DNA of 52,930 bases from Clostridia bacterium (GCA_025997155.1 BNUF01000004.1:1-52930), one strand, 5' to 3'; shown: positions 26,460 to 35,177, counted from the first letter of the stretch. Made by a program: numbers and translations. Notes: generated by a model from the letters alone, not told the origin.

Positions 26460-27551
26460 TTAATAGGATTTTGCTATCTTATCGAATTTAGCCGTAACGT
26501 TCATAAAGATATCGACTAGCTGCGGGTCAAAGTGCGAGCCGCGTCCCTTTAGGATAATGTCGATAGCCTCGACTTGCGTAAACGGCTTTTTGTAGGGGCG
26601 TTCCGCGATAAGCGCGTCGTACACGTCGCAGATTGCCATAAGCCGCCCCAAGAGCGGGATTTGTTCGCCCGAAAGGGCGTAGGGGTAGCCGCTTCCGTCC
26701 CATTTTTCGTGGTGAGTCCCCGCGATGATTTTCGCGTATTGCAAAAACTCGTTTTTGGAGGTGTTGCCCTCGATTCGTTCGATTATTGTAACGCCTATTG
26801 AGGTGTGTTTTTTCATCTCGTCAAATTCCTCGTCCGTGAGTTTGCCCGGTTTTTTGAGGATTGTGTCGCTTATGGCAATTTTCCCCACATCGTGGAGCTG
26901 GGCGGAGGAAACGACAAACGGCACGTTCCACTTCTCCCACTGCTCTTCATATAGTTTCAGTATCTTCATTTCGTCGATAAGCACCTGAAAGTAACGCTGC
27001 GTGCGGTACGTATGCCCGCCCGTAATGTCGTCGCGGAATTCGACAAGTTCCGCGACTGTGTTAAGCAGCGCGGTTTGCAGCTCGAGCACCTGCCCGACGC
27101 TCTCCTTGACCTTGAGCTCAAGGGTGTTGTTGTATTCCTGAATCCGCATGCTCTGTTTCATAATCTCCTCGCGCTGTTCGGCTATAAGTATCTGATTTTC
27201 GATACGTTTGAGGAGACGGGGAGCGGAAAACGGTTTTTGCACATAATCGACCGCGCCTAGCTCAAGCCCCCTGAGCTCGTCTACGTCGTCAAATTTTGAG
27301 GTTAGAAACATTACGGGGATAGACTCCCAGCGCGGGTCGGACTTGAGTTTTTTAATAATAGCGTAGCCGTCCATATCGGGCATATCGACGTCCGATATTA
27401 TAAGCTCCGGCGTAACTTTTTCAAGGAACTTGAACATTTTGGACGCGGACGGCATATCATAGACTTCGTAATGATTTTTGAGAATCTCTTTGCCCGTCGT
27501 CAAATGAGCGTGATTGTCGTCAACCATCATTATTTTTTTGCGCTGCCCCAT
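26460..27551 (-). CDS. Response regulator with REC and HD-GYP domains
   Basis: 363 residues. A REC domain (about 1-125) with phospho-acceptor Asp54 in ISDVDMPDMDG and Lys in VQKPFSAP leads through a coiled linker to an HD-GYP domain: HDVGK (His220, Asp221), HHEKWDGSGYP and ERPYKKP. HD-GYP proteins are generally cyclic di-GMP phosphodiesterases, so the output is likely second-messenger breakdown under control of the adjacent hybrid kinase. The start is ATG 27551 behind AAAGGAGTG, which lies inside the end of the kinase gene; a 17-residue upstream extension is not supported. It is followed by the amylase-family gene after 17 nt. Confidence 0.92.
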   Translation of the reverse strand: MGQRKKIMMVDDNHAHLTTGKEILKNHYEVYDMPSASKMFKFLEKVTPELIISDVDMPDMDGYAIIKKLKSDPRWESIPVMFLTSKFDDVDELRGLELGAVDYVQKPFSAPRLLKRIENQILIAEQREEIMKQSMRIQEYNNTLELKVKESVGQVLELQTALLNTVAELVEFRDDITGGHTYRTQRYFQVLIDEMKILKLYEEQWEKWNVPFVVSSAQLHDVGKIAISDTILKKPGKLTDEEFDEMKKHTSIGVTIIERIEGNTSKNEFLQYAKIIAGTHHEKWDGSGYPYALSGEQIPLLGRLMAICDVYDALIAERPYKKPFTQVEAIDIILKGRGSHFDPQLVDIFMNVTAKFDKIAKSY

Positions 27552-27552
27552 T

Positions 27553-30459
27553 TTAAACACTCCTTTTCTCCATTGCGGACAATTTTTCCGCAACCTCGTC
27601 AAAATCTTTATCGGTGACTTTTTCTTTAAGCCACTCTATCAGGTCGGAATCCTTGCCGTATGTGTATTCGTCAAGTTCAGCGATTGCGCAGTCCGCTCCG
27701 TATACGTCGAAATCCAAACAAGCCGTCATAAGTTTCTTAAGGACTTCCGCGTCGGGAGCGTCCGCCTTTGGTTTGTCAGACGCGGGCGACTTCTCAAACT
27801 CTTTCGCCAAACTCTCAAGAAACAGCGTCGTCTGTATAATAAAATTGTTCGTGTGTTCCCGCACAAAGTCGAGGTCGCCTTTTTTCGCCGCGTTCTCAAG
27901 CACGAACGCCAAATCCCCGATGGGCTTAGAGCCTATGTTGTAGCTCACGCCCTTGATTCCGTGGATAGTTATGCGGTAGGTTTCAATGTCGGCGTAATCC
28001 TCCGACTGTATGAGCCGTATCTTGTCAAGAAGTTCATACGTGCTTTTCACGTATACATGGAGTACGTTCATATACGCGTTGTAATTCCCGCCCAAAAGCG
28101 TAAGCCCTCTGTCAAAGTCCAGACAAGGCACGTCTATTCGCTTCGCGTTCCCGATGTCTTTTTTAGGCGGTTTTTTGGTTTTGATCTTAACGGGTTCTTT
28201 GATTTCGGGAATTTCCTCTTCCTCTTCCGTTTCTTTTTCGGGAGAGGGAAGGAAGCTGTCGATTATGTCGTTCAGTTCGATTACGTTTATGGGTTTTGAG
28301 ATATAATCCGAAAAACCCTCGTCGATAAATATTTCGCGGCTTCCGATTAACGCCTCCGCCGTGAGCGCGACAATAGGCACGTTTTTGACGTACTCGTTCC
28401 CGAGATTCCGTATTCGCTTAAGCGTCGTGATTCCGTCCGCGTCGGGCATTATATAGTCAAGGAAGATAAGGTCGGGGCGGTTTCCCGATTTAAGATAGTC
28501 GATAGCTTCGTCCCCGCTCATCACGGTATCCGTCTTGATTCCGTAGGGACGCAGAAGAGCTTGCGCCACCTCGAGGTTCGACTCAACGTCGTCGACGATA
28601 AGGATACGCGAATTCGGGCGGTACACCTGGACCATATCGAAACGTCCCCTGTCCATCGGGACATAGGAATAGTCCATCATATCGTCGGCGAGCTCCTGCC
28701 CCATTAGCTTGTACCCGAGTACGAATTTCATAAGACTGTCGGCGGTCTCTTTCCCGATTACCTTAAACCCGATGGTAGCTTGCGGTATTTCGACGGAAAA
28801 AGTCGAGCCGTAGCCCTCGCGGCTTTCGACATACAAAGTCCCGCCCATCATCTTGACGAGTTCGCTCACGATTGAAAGCCCCATACCCGACCCCTGAAAC
28901 GCCGTTCCCGTCGCCGTATGCTTGCCCGAGTTTTCGGAGGTGACGAAGAGTTTCGCCAAATCCTCCGTCTTGATTCCGATTCCCGTGTCCCGCACGGTGC
29001 TTTTTATATACGCCTTTTCGTCCTTCCAGATACAGGAAACTTCCCACGTGATACTCCCCTCGCGGGTGTACTTGAACGCGTTGCTTAAGAGGTTGTCGAA
29101 CACCTGCTTGACGCGGAGTTCGTCGCCGACAAGACTTTCGGGCATAATCTCGTCGATAACGAACCTGAAGGTAATCGGACGGTCTCCGGCGCGGAAGATA
29201 TTGAGCGTTAAAACGTCGTTCACAAGCGAAACGGTGTTGTACTCCTCCTCGTGGAGTTCAAATTTGCCCGCCTCGATTTTCGATATGTCAAGAATGTCGT
29301 TTACAAGGTCAAGAAGTACGGTGGACGCGTTGTACATTTTGTCGTACATAGGACGCGGGTCCGCCGTCTTGTCGCCCGCCCCGATAAGTATTTCCAGAAA
29401 ACCCATAATCACGTTAAGGGGCGTGCGTATTTCGTGGCTTATGTTCGCGAAAAACCGAGTCTTCGCGTCCGAGAGCTGATGCGTTTCGCTTTTTTGCAGG
29501 TCGATTTTCCGCGAACGCTCAATCTGCCGCGTTATTATGCTTGAGGCTAAAAACGCCGTAAACACGCCTATGGCGGCACAAGCCGCAAGCGTCGCGATTG
29601 CCCCTTCCGTTATAGGGTACGCCAAATCACGAGTCACGTCGCGGGAGACGCATACGGGCCACGAAAAACGAACGCCGTTACTCATTCGCACACTCGAAAA
29701 GAAAACGCGGTCGGAGGAGTTTGACAGTTCGTAGTTCCCCGTGCGGTCGCCAATCATCTGCTTAAAAATGCCCCCGAGCGCTAATTTGCGCGGGTCGGTC
29801 TCGTAGCCCATAGACGAAACATAGTTCACGCCCACAAGCCCCCTGTCGCGGCTTGCCACGATTCTGCCCGTTTCGTCGAGTACATATATTTCCCCGTTGC
29901 TTATAAATCGGAAACTTTCAATAAGGCTGTTAAGGTAGGACGCGGGAATAGTCCCCGCGATTATGCGGTCGTTGCCCACGGGCGAAAAAACATAAAAAAC
30001 GAGATTCCCGTTTTTGTCCTTTGTCAGAGTAGAAAGCACTGTGTTTCCCATAAAGGCGGCGTTCGCGTAGGGGGTGTTAAGGCACTCGATTCCCGCGGGC
30101 GTGCCTTTTTTCGCGTTGTTGCCGCTGTCCGCGATAAGTTTTGTCTTGGAAAGAAGCGAAAGCGCGGTAAAATCGGAACTGTCGGAGGCGTGGCTCAGGT
30201 AAGAGGCGATGTCTTCTTGTTCTCTGTCTAAAATGTTGTCCCGAATTATGGACGCGCTTATCAAATCCGCGTTTTTACGCAGACTGTTTATTTCTTTTGA
30301 TACAAGCGTCTCACACGCTCCCGCCAAAAATTTCAAGTCCGCGCGGATACTGCCGTAAAGTTTTTTCTGCATAAAAAAGAAAGTAACGCCCGTGCCTATG
30401 GACACTATAAAAACCACGGAAATTAACATTATCAAAATTACCTTGAACCGAACGGACAA
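27553..30459 (-). CDS. Hybrid sensor histidine kinase (extracytoplasmic sensor-HisKA-HATPase-REC-HPt)
   Basis: 968 residues. Two membrane helices (about 7-30 and 288-310) bracket a dCache-like extracytoplasmic sensor. Then come HisKA with His342 in NISHEIRTPLN, a HATPase domain with FDNLLSNAFKYT, DTGIGI and GSGMGLSIV, a REC domain with Asp668 in IFLDYIMPDADG, and a C-terminal HPt with His833 in IHGIKGVSYNIG. This is a complete phosphorelay in one protein, with the adjacent REC-HD-GYP protein as the likely receiver. The TTG start at 30459 follows AGAGGTGG. A promoter is seen at 30498-30526. The ligand is unknown. Confidence 0.9.
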   Translation of the reverse strand: MSVRFKVILIMLISVVFIVSIGTGVTFFFMQKKLYGSIRADLKFLAGACETLVSKEINSLRKNADLISASIIRDNILDREQEDIASYLSHASDSSDFTALSLLSKTKLIADSGNNAKKGTPAGIECLNTPYANAAFMGNTVLSTLTKDKNGNLVFYVFSPVGNDRIIAGTIPASYLNSLIESFRFISNGEIYVLDETGRIVASRDRGLVGVNYVSSMGYETDPRKLALGGIFKQMIGDRTGNYELSNSSDRVFFSSVRMSNGVRFSWPVCVSRDVTRDLAYPITEGAIATLAACAAIGVFTAFLASSIITRQIERSRKIDLQKSETHQLSDAKTRFFANISHEIRTPLNVIMGFLEILIGAGDKTADPRPMYDKMYNASTVLLDLVNDILDISKIEAGKFELHEEEYNTVSLVNDVLTLNIFRAGDRPITFRFVIDEIMPESLVGDELRVKQVFDNLLSNAFKYTREGSITWEVSCIWKDEKAYIKSTVRDTGIGIKTEDLAKLFVTSENSGKHTATGTAFQGSGMGLSIVSELVKMMGGTLYVESREGYGSTFSVEIPQATIGFKVIGKETADSLMKFVLGYKLMGQELADDMMDYSYVPMDRGRFDMVQVYRPNSRILIVDDVESNLEVAQALLRPYGIKTDTVMSGDEAIDYLKSGNRPDLIFLDYIMPDADGITTLKRIRNLGNEYVKNVPIVALTAEALIGSREIFIDEGFSDYISKPINVIELNDIIDSFLPSPEKETEEEEEIPEIKEPVKIKTKKPPKKDIGNAKRIDVPCLDFDRGLTLLGGNYNAYMNVLHVYVKSTYELLDKIRLIQSEDYADIETYRITIHGIKGVSYNIGSKPIGDLAFVLENAAKKGDLDFVREHTNNFIIQTTLFLESLAKEFEKSPASDKPKADAPDAEVLKKLMTACLDFDVYGADCAIAELDEYTYGKDSDLIEWLKEKVTDKDFDEVAEKLSAMEKRSV

Positions 30460-30497
30460 AAAATACCACCTCTGTTTATCAAAAGAAACCCAGTTTC

Positions 30498-30526
30498 ATT
30501 TTATCATATTTTTCAGGAAATTTCAA
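30498..30526 (-). promoter_or_regulatory. Promoter of the kinase/HD-GYP/amylase/serS operon
   Basis: On the minus strand TTGAAA (30526-30521) and TAAAAT (30503-30498) are 17 bp apart. It is the only clear promoter I found for the seven-gene run down to apt. It is divergent from the glycosyltransferase promoter, whose -35 lies 6 bp away. Confidence 0.65.
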
Positions 30527-30531
30527 ATTTA

Positions 30532-30560
30532 TTTACGTTGCCCGAAAAGTGTAGTATAAT
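30532..30560 (+). promoter_or_regulatory. Promoter of the glycosyltransferase-TPR gene
   Basis: TTTACG (30532-30537) and TATAAT (30555-30560), 17 bp apart, with the start codon 30 bp further on behind GGAGG. Confidence 0.7.
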
Positions 30561-30590
30561 TATTAAAAAAGTTTTGACGACGGAGGAATT

Positions 30591-32426
30591 ATGAAAAGAA
30601 TACGCGTATCTCTCTGTATGATAGTGAAGAATGAAGAAAGATGCATAGAAAGATGTATATCGAGCGTCAAGCCCATAGTGAACGAAATTATAGTTGTGGA
30701 CACGGGGTCGACCGACAGAACCGTCGAAATCGCCGAAAGTCTTGGGGCGAAAGTGTACTATTACGAATGGGACAAAAATTTTGCGAACGCAAGGAACTAC
30801 GCCATGAAAAAGGCTAAAGGCGACTGGATTATACCCCTTGACGCGGACGAGTGGTTCGAGGACTTGGAACAGGCGAAAAAACTGCTTAAGTACATTCATA
30901 TTTTTAACGATAACAAGCAGTTCCACGCCATTTGCGTCCGAATAAAAAGTATCGACCAAAAAAACCCCAGCGTCGTGACCTACGCGACGGTTATGCGCGC
31001 CTACAAGAACCACAGGGGGATTAAGTACGAACGCGCAATCCACGAACTTATCAACCTACCCCACCGAAACCACGCCTACAATGAAGGCGACTTTGTGACT
31101 CTGATGCACGACGGGTATTCGGAAGAAAAAAACTTTGAAAAAGGAAAACGAAATCTCGAACTGCTCCTTGGACAACTTGAGGAAGGCACATATGACCACA
31201 CGATACACTATCAAATCGGAATGTCGTACAAGCAGATGAAACAACCCGAAAAGGCGTATGACTCGTTTATGACGCTCGTGAAAAACGCGGACGGCACGAA
31301 GAAGATGCTGGAGATTCCTGGGTTCGCCATTGCCTGCGAACTGGCGTCGGGTCTTCGCAAACCCGACGCCGAGATAGATTTTATAATGGAGCGGGGGCTT
31401 GAACTCTACGCGGACGCCCCGAATATACACTTTATGTGCGGGCTTGTGTATCACGACAGATGCGAATACGAGCGGGCGTTGTATCATTTTGAGCATATGT
31501 TTGAACTTCAAAGTTTGCTGGGAGAGGATAATCAGGGGATTCAGCTGCGAAACGAAGAAAACGACAAAAAAGGCTCGTGCCTTTGGATTGGGCGGATTTA
31601 CCAGACGGTCGGGTATCTTGATAAGGCGGTCGAGTATTTTGAAAAAGGTATCGGGATTGGCGAGGAATCCGAGAAGACGAACTATCAGGCAAGGAATACC
31701 GAACACCTTATCCGCATAATTTCGCGCCGCGACCCGAAAGAACTTATAACGCGCCTTAACGATTGTTTCCCGCAAATGGATAAAAAGACTCTTGAGCGTA
31801 TTTTGCCGATTATGCGCAGAAACGCCCCCGGGCAAGGGTTTTTGTATTTTTGGGAAAAATGGTACGCCCTGACAAAGGAAAACGACATAAACCTGCTCGT
31901 AGCTCTTGCGCTTCTCGGGGAATGGGAAAAGGCGTATGAGGGGTATCTTTCGCGGTACAACCAAAACCCTAACGACATCTACAAGATAATGATTTCGTCG
32001 CTTTGTCTCGCGGCGGGGGACAAGTTAGCCCACTCTGATTTTATAGCGAAACCCGAAAACGCCGACTACTCAAAAATAGTTATACAAGCGCTCACAACCT
32101 ATGGCAACAACAAAAACGTGCTTGACGCTGTGTACAAAATGCCCGACGCGGGGGCGGTGTTCAGCGCGGGGAACACCCTCTACGATATGTGTTTTTTTGC
32201 CGAGGCGCGCGACGTTCTTATAAAATCGACGGAATTCCCTGGTACGAACGCGTCAAAACTCGCGTCCTGCAACGACAAAATCGGCGTATGCTCGTTTTTG
32301 ACGGGGGACTTCGATTCGGCTAAAACCTACTTTGAGAACGCGAAAAAACTCGGTATGAAAGAAAACAACTTCAAGATATTCTACAAACTTATGAACGGCG
32401 AAAAGCTGGAAGCTCTACGCGTATAG
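30591..32426 (+). CDS. Family 2 glycosyltransferase with TPR-rich C-terminal region
   Basis: 611 residues. The N-terminal GT2 domain (about 1-230) has the opening VSLCMIVKNEERCIERC, then IIVVDTGSTDRT and the metal-binding DAD at 84-86 (PLDADEW). The rest is helical with TPR-like repeats, for example ALYHFEHMFELQ, GYLDKAVEYFEKGIGIG and GDFDSAKTYFENAKKLG. Such proteins are common in Clostridia; acceptor and sugar are unknown. The protein has no membrane helices. It is flanked by two hybrid kinases, and its 3' end overlaps the second one tail to tail by 12 nt. Confidence 0.88.
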   Translation: MKRIRVSLCMIVKNEERCIERCISSVKPIVNEIIVVDTGSTDRTVEIAESLGAKVYYYEWDKNFANARNYAMKKAKGDWIIPLDADEWFEDLEQAKKLLKYIHIFNDNKQFHAICVRIKSIDQKNPSVVTYATVMRAYKNHRGIKYERAIHELINLPHRNHAYNEGDFVTLMHDGYSEEKNFEKGKRNLELLLGQLEEGTYDHTIHYQIGMSYKQMKQPEKAYDSFMTLVKNADGTKKMLEIPGFAIACELASGLRKPDAEIDFIMERGLELYADAPNIHFMCGLVYHDRCEYERALYHFEHMFELQSLLGEDNQGIQLRNEENDKKGSCLWIGRIYQTVGYLDKAVEYFEKGIGIGEESEKTNYQARNTEHLIRIISRRDPKELITRLNDCFPQMDKKTLERILPIMRRNAPGQGFLYFWEKWYALTKENDINLLVALALLGEWEKAYEGYLSRYNQNPNDIYKIMISSLCLAAGDKLAHSDFIAKPENADYSKIVIQALTTYGNNKNVLDAVYKMPDAGAVFSAGNTLYDMCFFAEARDVLIKSTEFPGTNASKLASCNDKIGVCSFLTGDFDSAKTYFENAKKLGMKENNFKIFYKLMNGEKLEALRV

Positions 32427-34913
32427 GTATCTCTTCATCTTATCCAGAACTTCGCCTATATCGACGGGTTTTCCCACGTGGTCGTTCATTCCCGCCTGAA
32501 TACATTTTTCGATATCCTCGCTGAACACGTTCGCCGTCATAGCGACAATCGGAATCGTTTCGGCGCGGGAAATCGGCAGAAGGCGTATGCGCTGGGTCGC
32601 CGTCAAGCCGTCCATAACGGGCATCTGCAAGTCCATAAAAATCATATCGTATTTTTCGTGTCCCGCAATGAACATATCAAGAGCTTCCTGCCCGTTTTCG
32701 GCAAGGTCAATCTCGATTTCCGTCGGCTCAAGGAGGGCGGTGATGATTTCGCGGTTAATGTCCACGTCCTCGACGATTAGTATATGTTTTCCGACAAAGG
32801 TAATATCTTCCTCTTCGTCCTGAATATCGGCGGCATCCTCGCCCGCCGTTTGAGTGTTTTTTTGCATATACCTGTAAATACAGTCGATTATCTCTGTCGG
32901 GATAAGCGGCTTTTTCAGGTAGTCGTCAAAATATTTGTCGTCCGTCTCCCGCGCTTTGACGATATCGGGCGGAATCGACATAAGCACAATCGAGTCGGCA
33001 AGGTCTTTCTCCCTGATTTCCCGCGCGACTTGGATTCCGTCAAGCCCGCGCATATTGTAGTCGACAAAAAGAAGGTCGGGGCGGTTTCTCTCGCTGATTT
33101 TCTTGAGTGCGTCAAAACCGTCGAGAATATATTGAAATTTGCAGTCGAGAGTCGCCGCGATTCCCGTAAAATAGCGCATAACGTCCTCTCTGGGGTCGAC
33201 GACGGCGATTTTGAGTTTTGCCCAGTCAAGGTTGCCAAAGGAGTTTATGTAGTCGGATATGCCGATTCCCGCCTTGATTGTGAAGATAAAGGACGTGCCT
33301 TTGCCGAGCTCGGATTCAATCCAGATTTCGCCGCCCATCATCTCGACTATATTTTTTGAGATAGCAAGCCCAAGCCCCGTGCCGCCGAATTTGCGCGACG
33401 TGCTGTTGTCGGCTTGCTCAAAGGAGCGGAACAGGCGTTTTTTCTGCTCGTCGGAAATACCTATGCCCGTGTCCTTGACTTCGATACGAAGAGTGCAGGA
33501 GGACGCGGATTTACTGGAGCATTTTATAAAAAGGCTGATTGTGCCGCCCTCGGGCGTGAATTTGTTCGAGTTTGAGAGGAGGTTGGTTATAACCTGTGAC
33601 AAACGCTGCATATCGGCGACAATCGCCTTCGGCACGTCGTCTTCGACTTTGACGACAAATTTCTGCTGATTTTTCTGCACCTTGAAAAGGGTGACGTTGG
33701 TAACGCGGTCTATCATATGCGACACCAAAAAATCGGTACTCGAAAGCTCGAGTTTTCCCGACTCGATTTTGGATATATCAAGAATGTCGTTGATAACGCC
33801 CAGCAAATGGTCCGCCGCGTCGCTTACCTTCGTCAGACATTCCTGAATTTTGTTTATGTCCCGCGTTTTTTGCGCAATCCCCGTCATACCGATTATGGCG
33901 TTCATGGGGGTTCGTATCTCGTGGCTCATACGCGCAAGAAAAGAGGACTTGCTCGCGTTTTCCTCCTCGGAGTGAAGTTTCTCAAGATACGAACTTATCA
34001 GGATATACACGGAGGTACACATAAGCACAAGCCCAAGCACACAAATAGTCATCATAAAACTGTATATGCTCTCATAGTAACTCACGGTGGGGGTGATAAT
34101 CCCAATGTACCAACCGTTTTGCGCCTGCTGAAAAAAGGCGATATTGCTTGTGTTCTCGGTGTCGTAAAAATTTTGGTTATAAACAGGTTTCTGCATCCGC
34201 AGATTCGCGTATATTTGCTCGAATCCGACAGCTTCACTCATATTCCGCCCAATCATACGCTCGTCGGGATACACCACAAACTCAAAGTCTTCATTAAGCA
34301 AAACCCCGTACCCTTCGCCCGAAATCCTTTGCTCGACAATCGTCTTTGAAAGCTGGTTGAAGGAGAGCTCCATCAAAAGAACGCCGCAAATTTCGCCGTT
34401 TCGGCGCAAAGTCCGCGAAATCGAAATCGATTTGCCGTTGCCCCTAGCGCTCGCGTAGGGGTTCGATATGTAGTGTTCGCCCGGTTCCGCCATAGCTCCG
34501 ATGTACCACGGACGCGAATACATATCAAAATCTTCCGGCGGAATCCACCCCGACGCGTCTATAAAAACGCCGTCCACGCACCCGGAGAGCCGCAAAAAAT
34601 CCGGCATATCGCTGTTGTATATTTCGCTGTATACCCGAAGATGTTTAAGAATCTCCGCGTTGTCCGCCCCGAGGTCAAGCAGTTCCTGTGTGCTTTGACA
34701 GACGACGGCGAAGGAGGTGTCCATCTGGGAGAACGCCGCCTCGACCGCCGTTTCCGCCCTCTCGGCGGACGCCTTGGCAAGGCTCGACATATCGTTATGC
34801 ACTATATTATTAACGTAAAAGTAGCTAACCAAAACCATAACAAGAAACGCCGCAAATATGAACAATACTTGGTGGTAATTACCTTTAATCATTGTCCCTA
34901 GCTTATCATTCAT
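32415..34913 (-). CDS. Hybrid sensor histidine kinase (dCache-HisKA-HATPase-REC-REC)
   Basis: 832 residues. A membrane helix (about 14-34), an extracytoplasmic dCache-type sensor with the typical RPWYIGAM and GILVM-like segments, and a second helix near 285-307. HisKA has His331 in MSHEIRTPMN; the ATPase has NLLSNSNKFT, DTGIGI and GTGLGLAIS. Two receiver domains follow: REC1 with Asp618, where the usual acidic pair is altered (VVDPRED), and REC2 with Asp761 in MIFMDLQMPVMDG. There is no HPt or output domain, so a separate phosphotransfer partner is needed. The start follows GGAGTG and lies about 30 nt after tRNA-Leu. Confidence 0.9.
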   Translation of the reverse strand: MNDKLGTMIKGNYHQVLFIFAAFLVMVLVSYFYVNNIVHNDMSSLAKASAERAETAVEAAFSQMDTSFAVVCQSTQELLDLGADNAEILKHLRVYSEIYNSDMPDFLRLSGCVDGVFIDASGWIPPEDFDMYSRPWYIGAMAEPGEHYISNPYASARGNGKSISISRTLRRNGEICGVLLMELSFNQLSKTIVEQRISGEGYGVLLNEDFEFVVYPDERMIGRNMSEAVGFEQIYANLRMQKPVYNQNFYDTENTSNIAFFQQAQNGWYIGIITPTVSYYESIYSFMMTICVLGLVLMCTSVYILISSYLEKLHSEEENASKSSFLARMSHEIRTPMNAIIGMTGIAQKTRDINKIQECLTKVSDAADHLLGVINDILDISKIESGKLELSSTDFLVSHMIDRVTNVTLFKVQKNQQKFVVKVEDDVPKAIVADMQRLSQVITNLLSNSNKFTPEGGTISLFIKCSSKSASSCTLRIEVKDTGIGISDEQKKRLFRSFEQADNSTSRKFGGTGLGLAISKNIVEMMGGEIWIESELGKGTSFIFTIKAGIGISDYINSFGNLDWAKLKIAVVDPREDVMRYFTGIAATLDCKFQYILDGFDALKKISERNRPDLLFVDYNMRGLDGIQVAREIREKDLADSIVLMSIPPDIVKARETDDKYFDDYLKKPLIPTEIIDCIYRYMQKNTQTAGEDAADIQDEEEDITFVGKHILIVEDVDINREIITALLEPTEIEIDLAENGQEALDMFIAGHEKYDMIFMDLQMPVMDGLTATQRIRLLPISRAETIPIVAMTANVFSEDIEKCIQAGMNDHVGKPVDIGEVLDKMKRYLYA

Positions 34914-34942
34914 TCTGGCACTCCGAAATTACACATATAGTA

Positions 34943-35026
34943 TGCTCAAGACCGGACTCGAACCGGTACGCAGTCGCCTGCGAAGGATTTTAAGTCCTTT
35001 GCGTCTACCTATTCCGCCACTTGAGC
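34943..35026 (-). tRNA. tRNA-Leu (anticodon TAA)
   Basis: A class II tRNA with a long variable arm. Acceptor GCTCAAG/CTTGAGC, anticodon loop with TAA (ACTTAAAAT), variable stem GCAGGCGACTGC, T-arm CCGGTTCGAGTCCGG, discriminator A. CCA is not encoded. It reads TTA and TTG codons. Its own promoter is upstream and the kinase gene follows without a visible terminator. Confidence 0.94.
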
Positions 35027-35052
35027 GTAATTAACCCCCGTATTTCTACCAT

Positions 35053-35081
35053 ATTATAATCCTCTTTGTCAGCCTTGTCAA
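35053..35081 (-). promoter_or_regulatory. Promoter of tRNA-Leu
   Basis: On the minus strand consensus TTGACA (35081-35076) and TATAAT (35058-35053), 17 bp apart. Its -35 element lies in one arm of the 12-bp inverted repeat shared with the feo promoter. Confidence 0.85.
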
Positions 35082-35113
35082 CAAAAATTTTTTGAAAATT
35101 ATTGTTGACAAGG
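35073..35113. repeat. 12-bp inverted repeat joining two divergent -35 elements
   Basis: CCTTGTCAACAA (35073-35084) and TTGTTGACAAGG (35102-35113) are exact inverse complements separated by 17 bp. Each arm contains the TTGACA of one of the divergent promoters (tRNA-Leu and feoA). The conservation extends beyond the hexamers on both sides. Confidence 0.85.
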
Positions 35114-35133
35114 GTATTTTGGTATGATATAGT
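35105..35133 (+). promoter_or_regulatory. Promoter of the feo operon
   Basis: TTGACA (35105-35110) and TATAGT (35128-35133) are 17 bp apart. The operator pair begins at the last base of the -10 element, so a bound repressor would block initiation. Confidence 0.8.
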
Positions 35134-35160
35134 TAGTCAAGACTAATTAGTCTAAACTAA
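35133..35160 (+). promoter_or_regulatory. Tandem iron-regulator (DtxR-type) operators
   Basis: Two 14-bp palindromes abut exactly: TTAGTCAAGACTAA (35133-35146) and TTAGTCTAAACTAA (35147-35160). Both fit TTAGNNNNNNCTAA, the outline of DtxR/IdeR/MntR-family sites. They cover the start of transcription and lie just before feoA, so iron-dependent repression of ferrous iron uptake is the natural reading. The regulator gene is not in this window. Confidence 0.75.
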
Positions 35161-35177
35161 CTATTGGGGGATTGTGT

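Noticed and set aside
31056..31964. 302-codon minus-strand frame in the glycosyltransferase gene
   Set aside because: Antisense shadow; the plus-strand protein has clear GT2 and TPR motifs.
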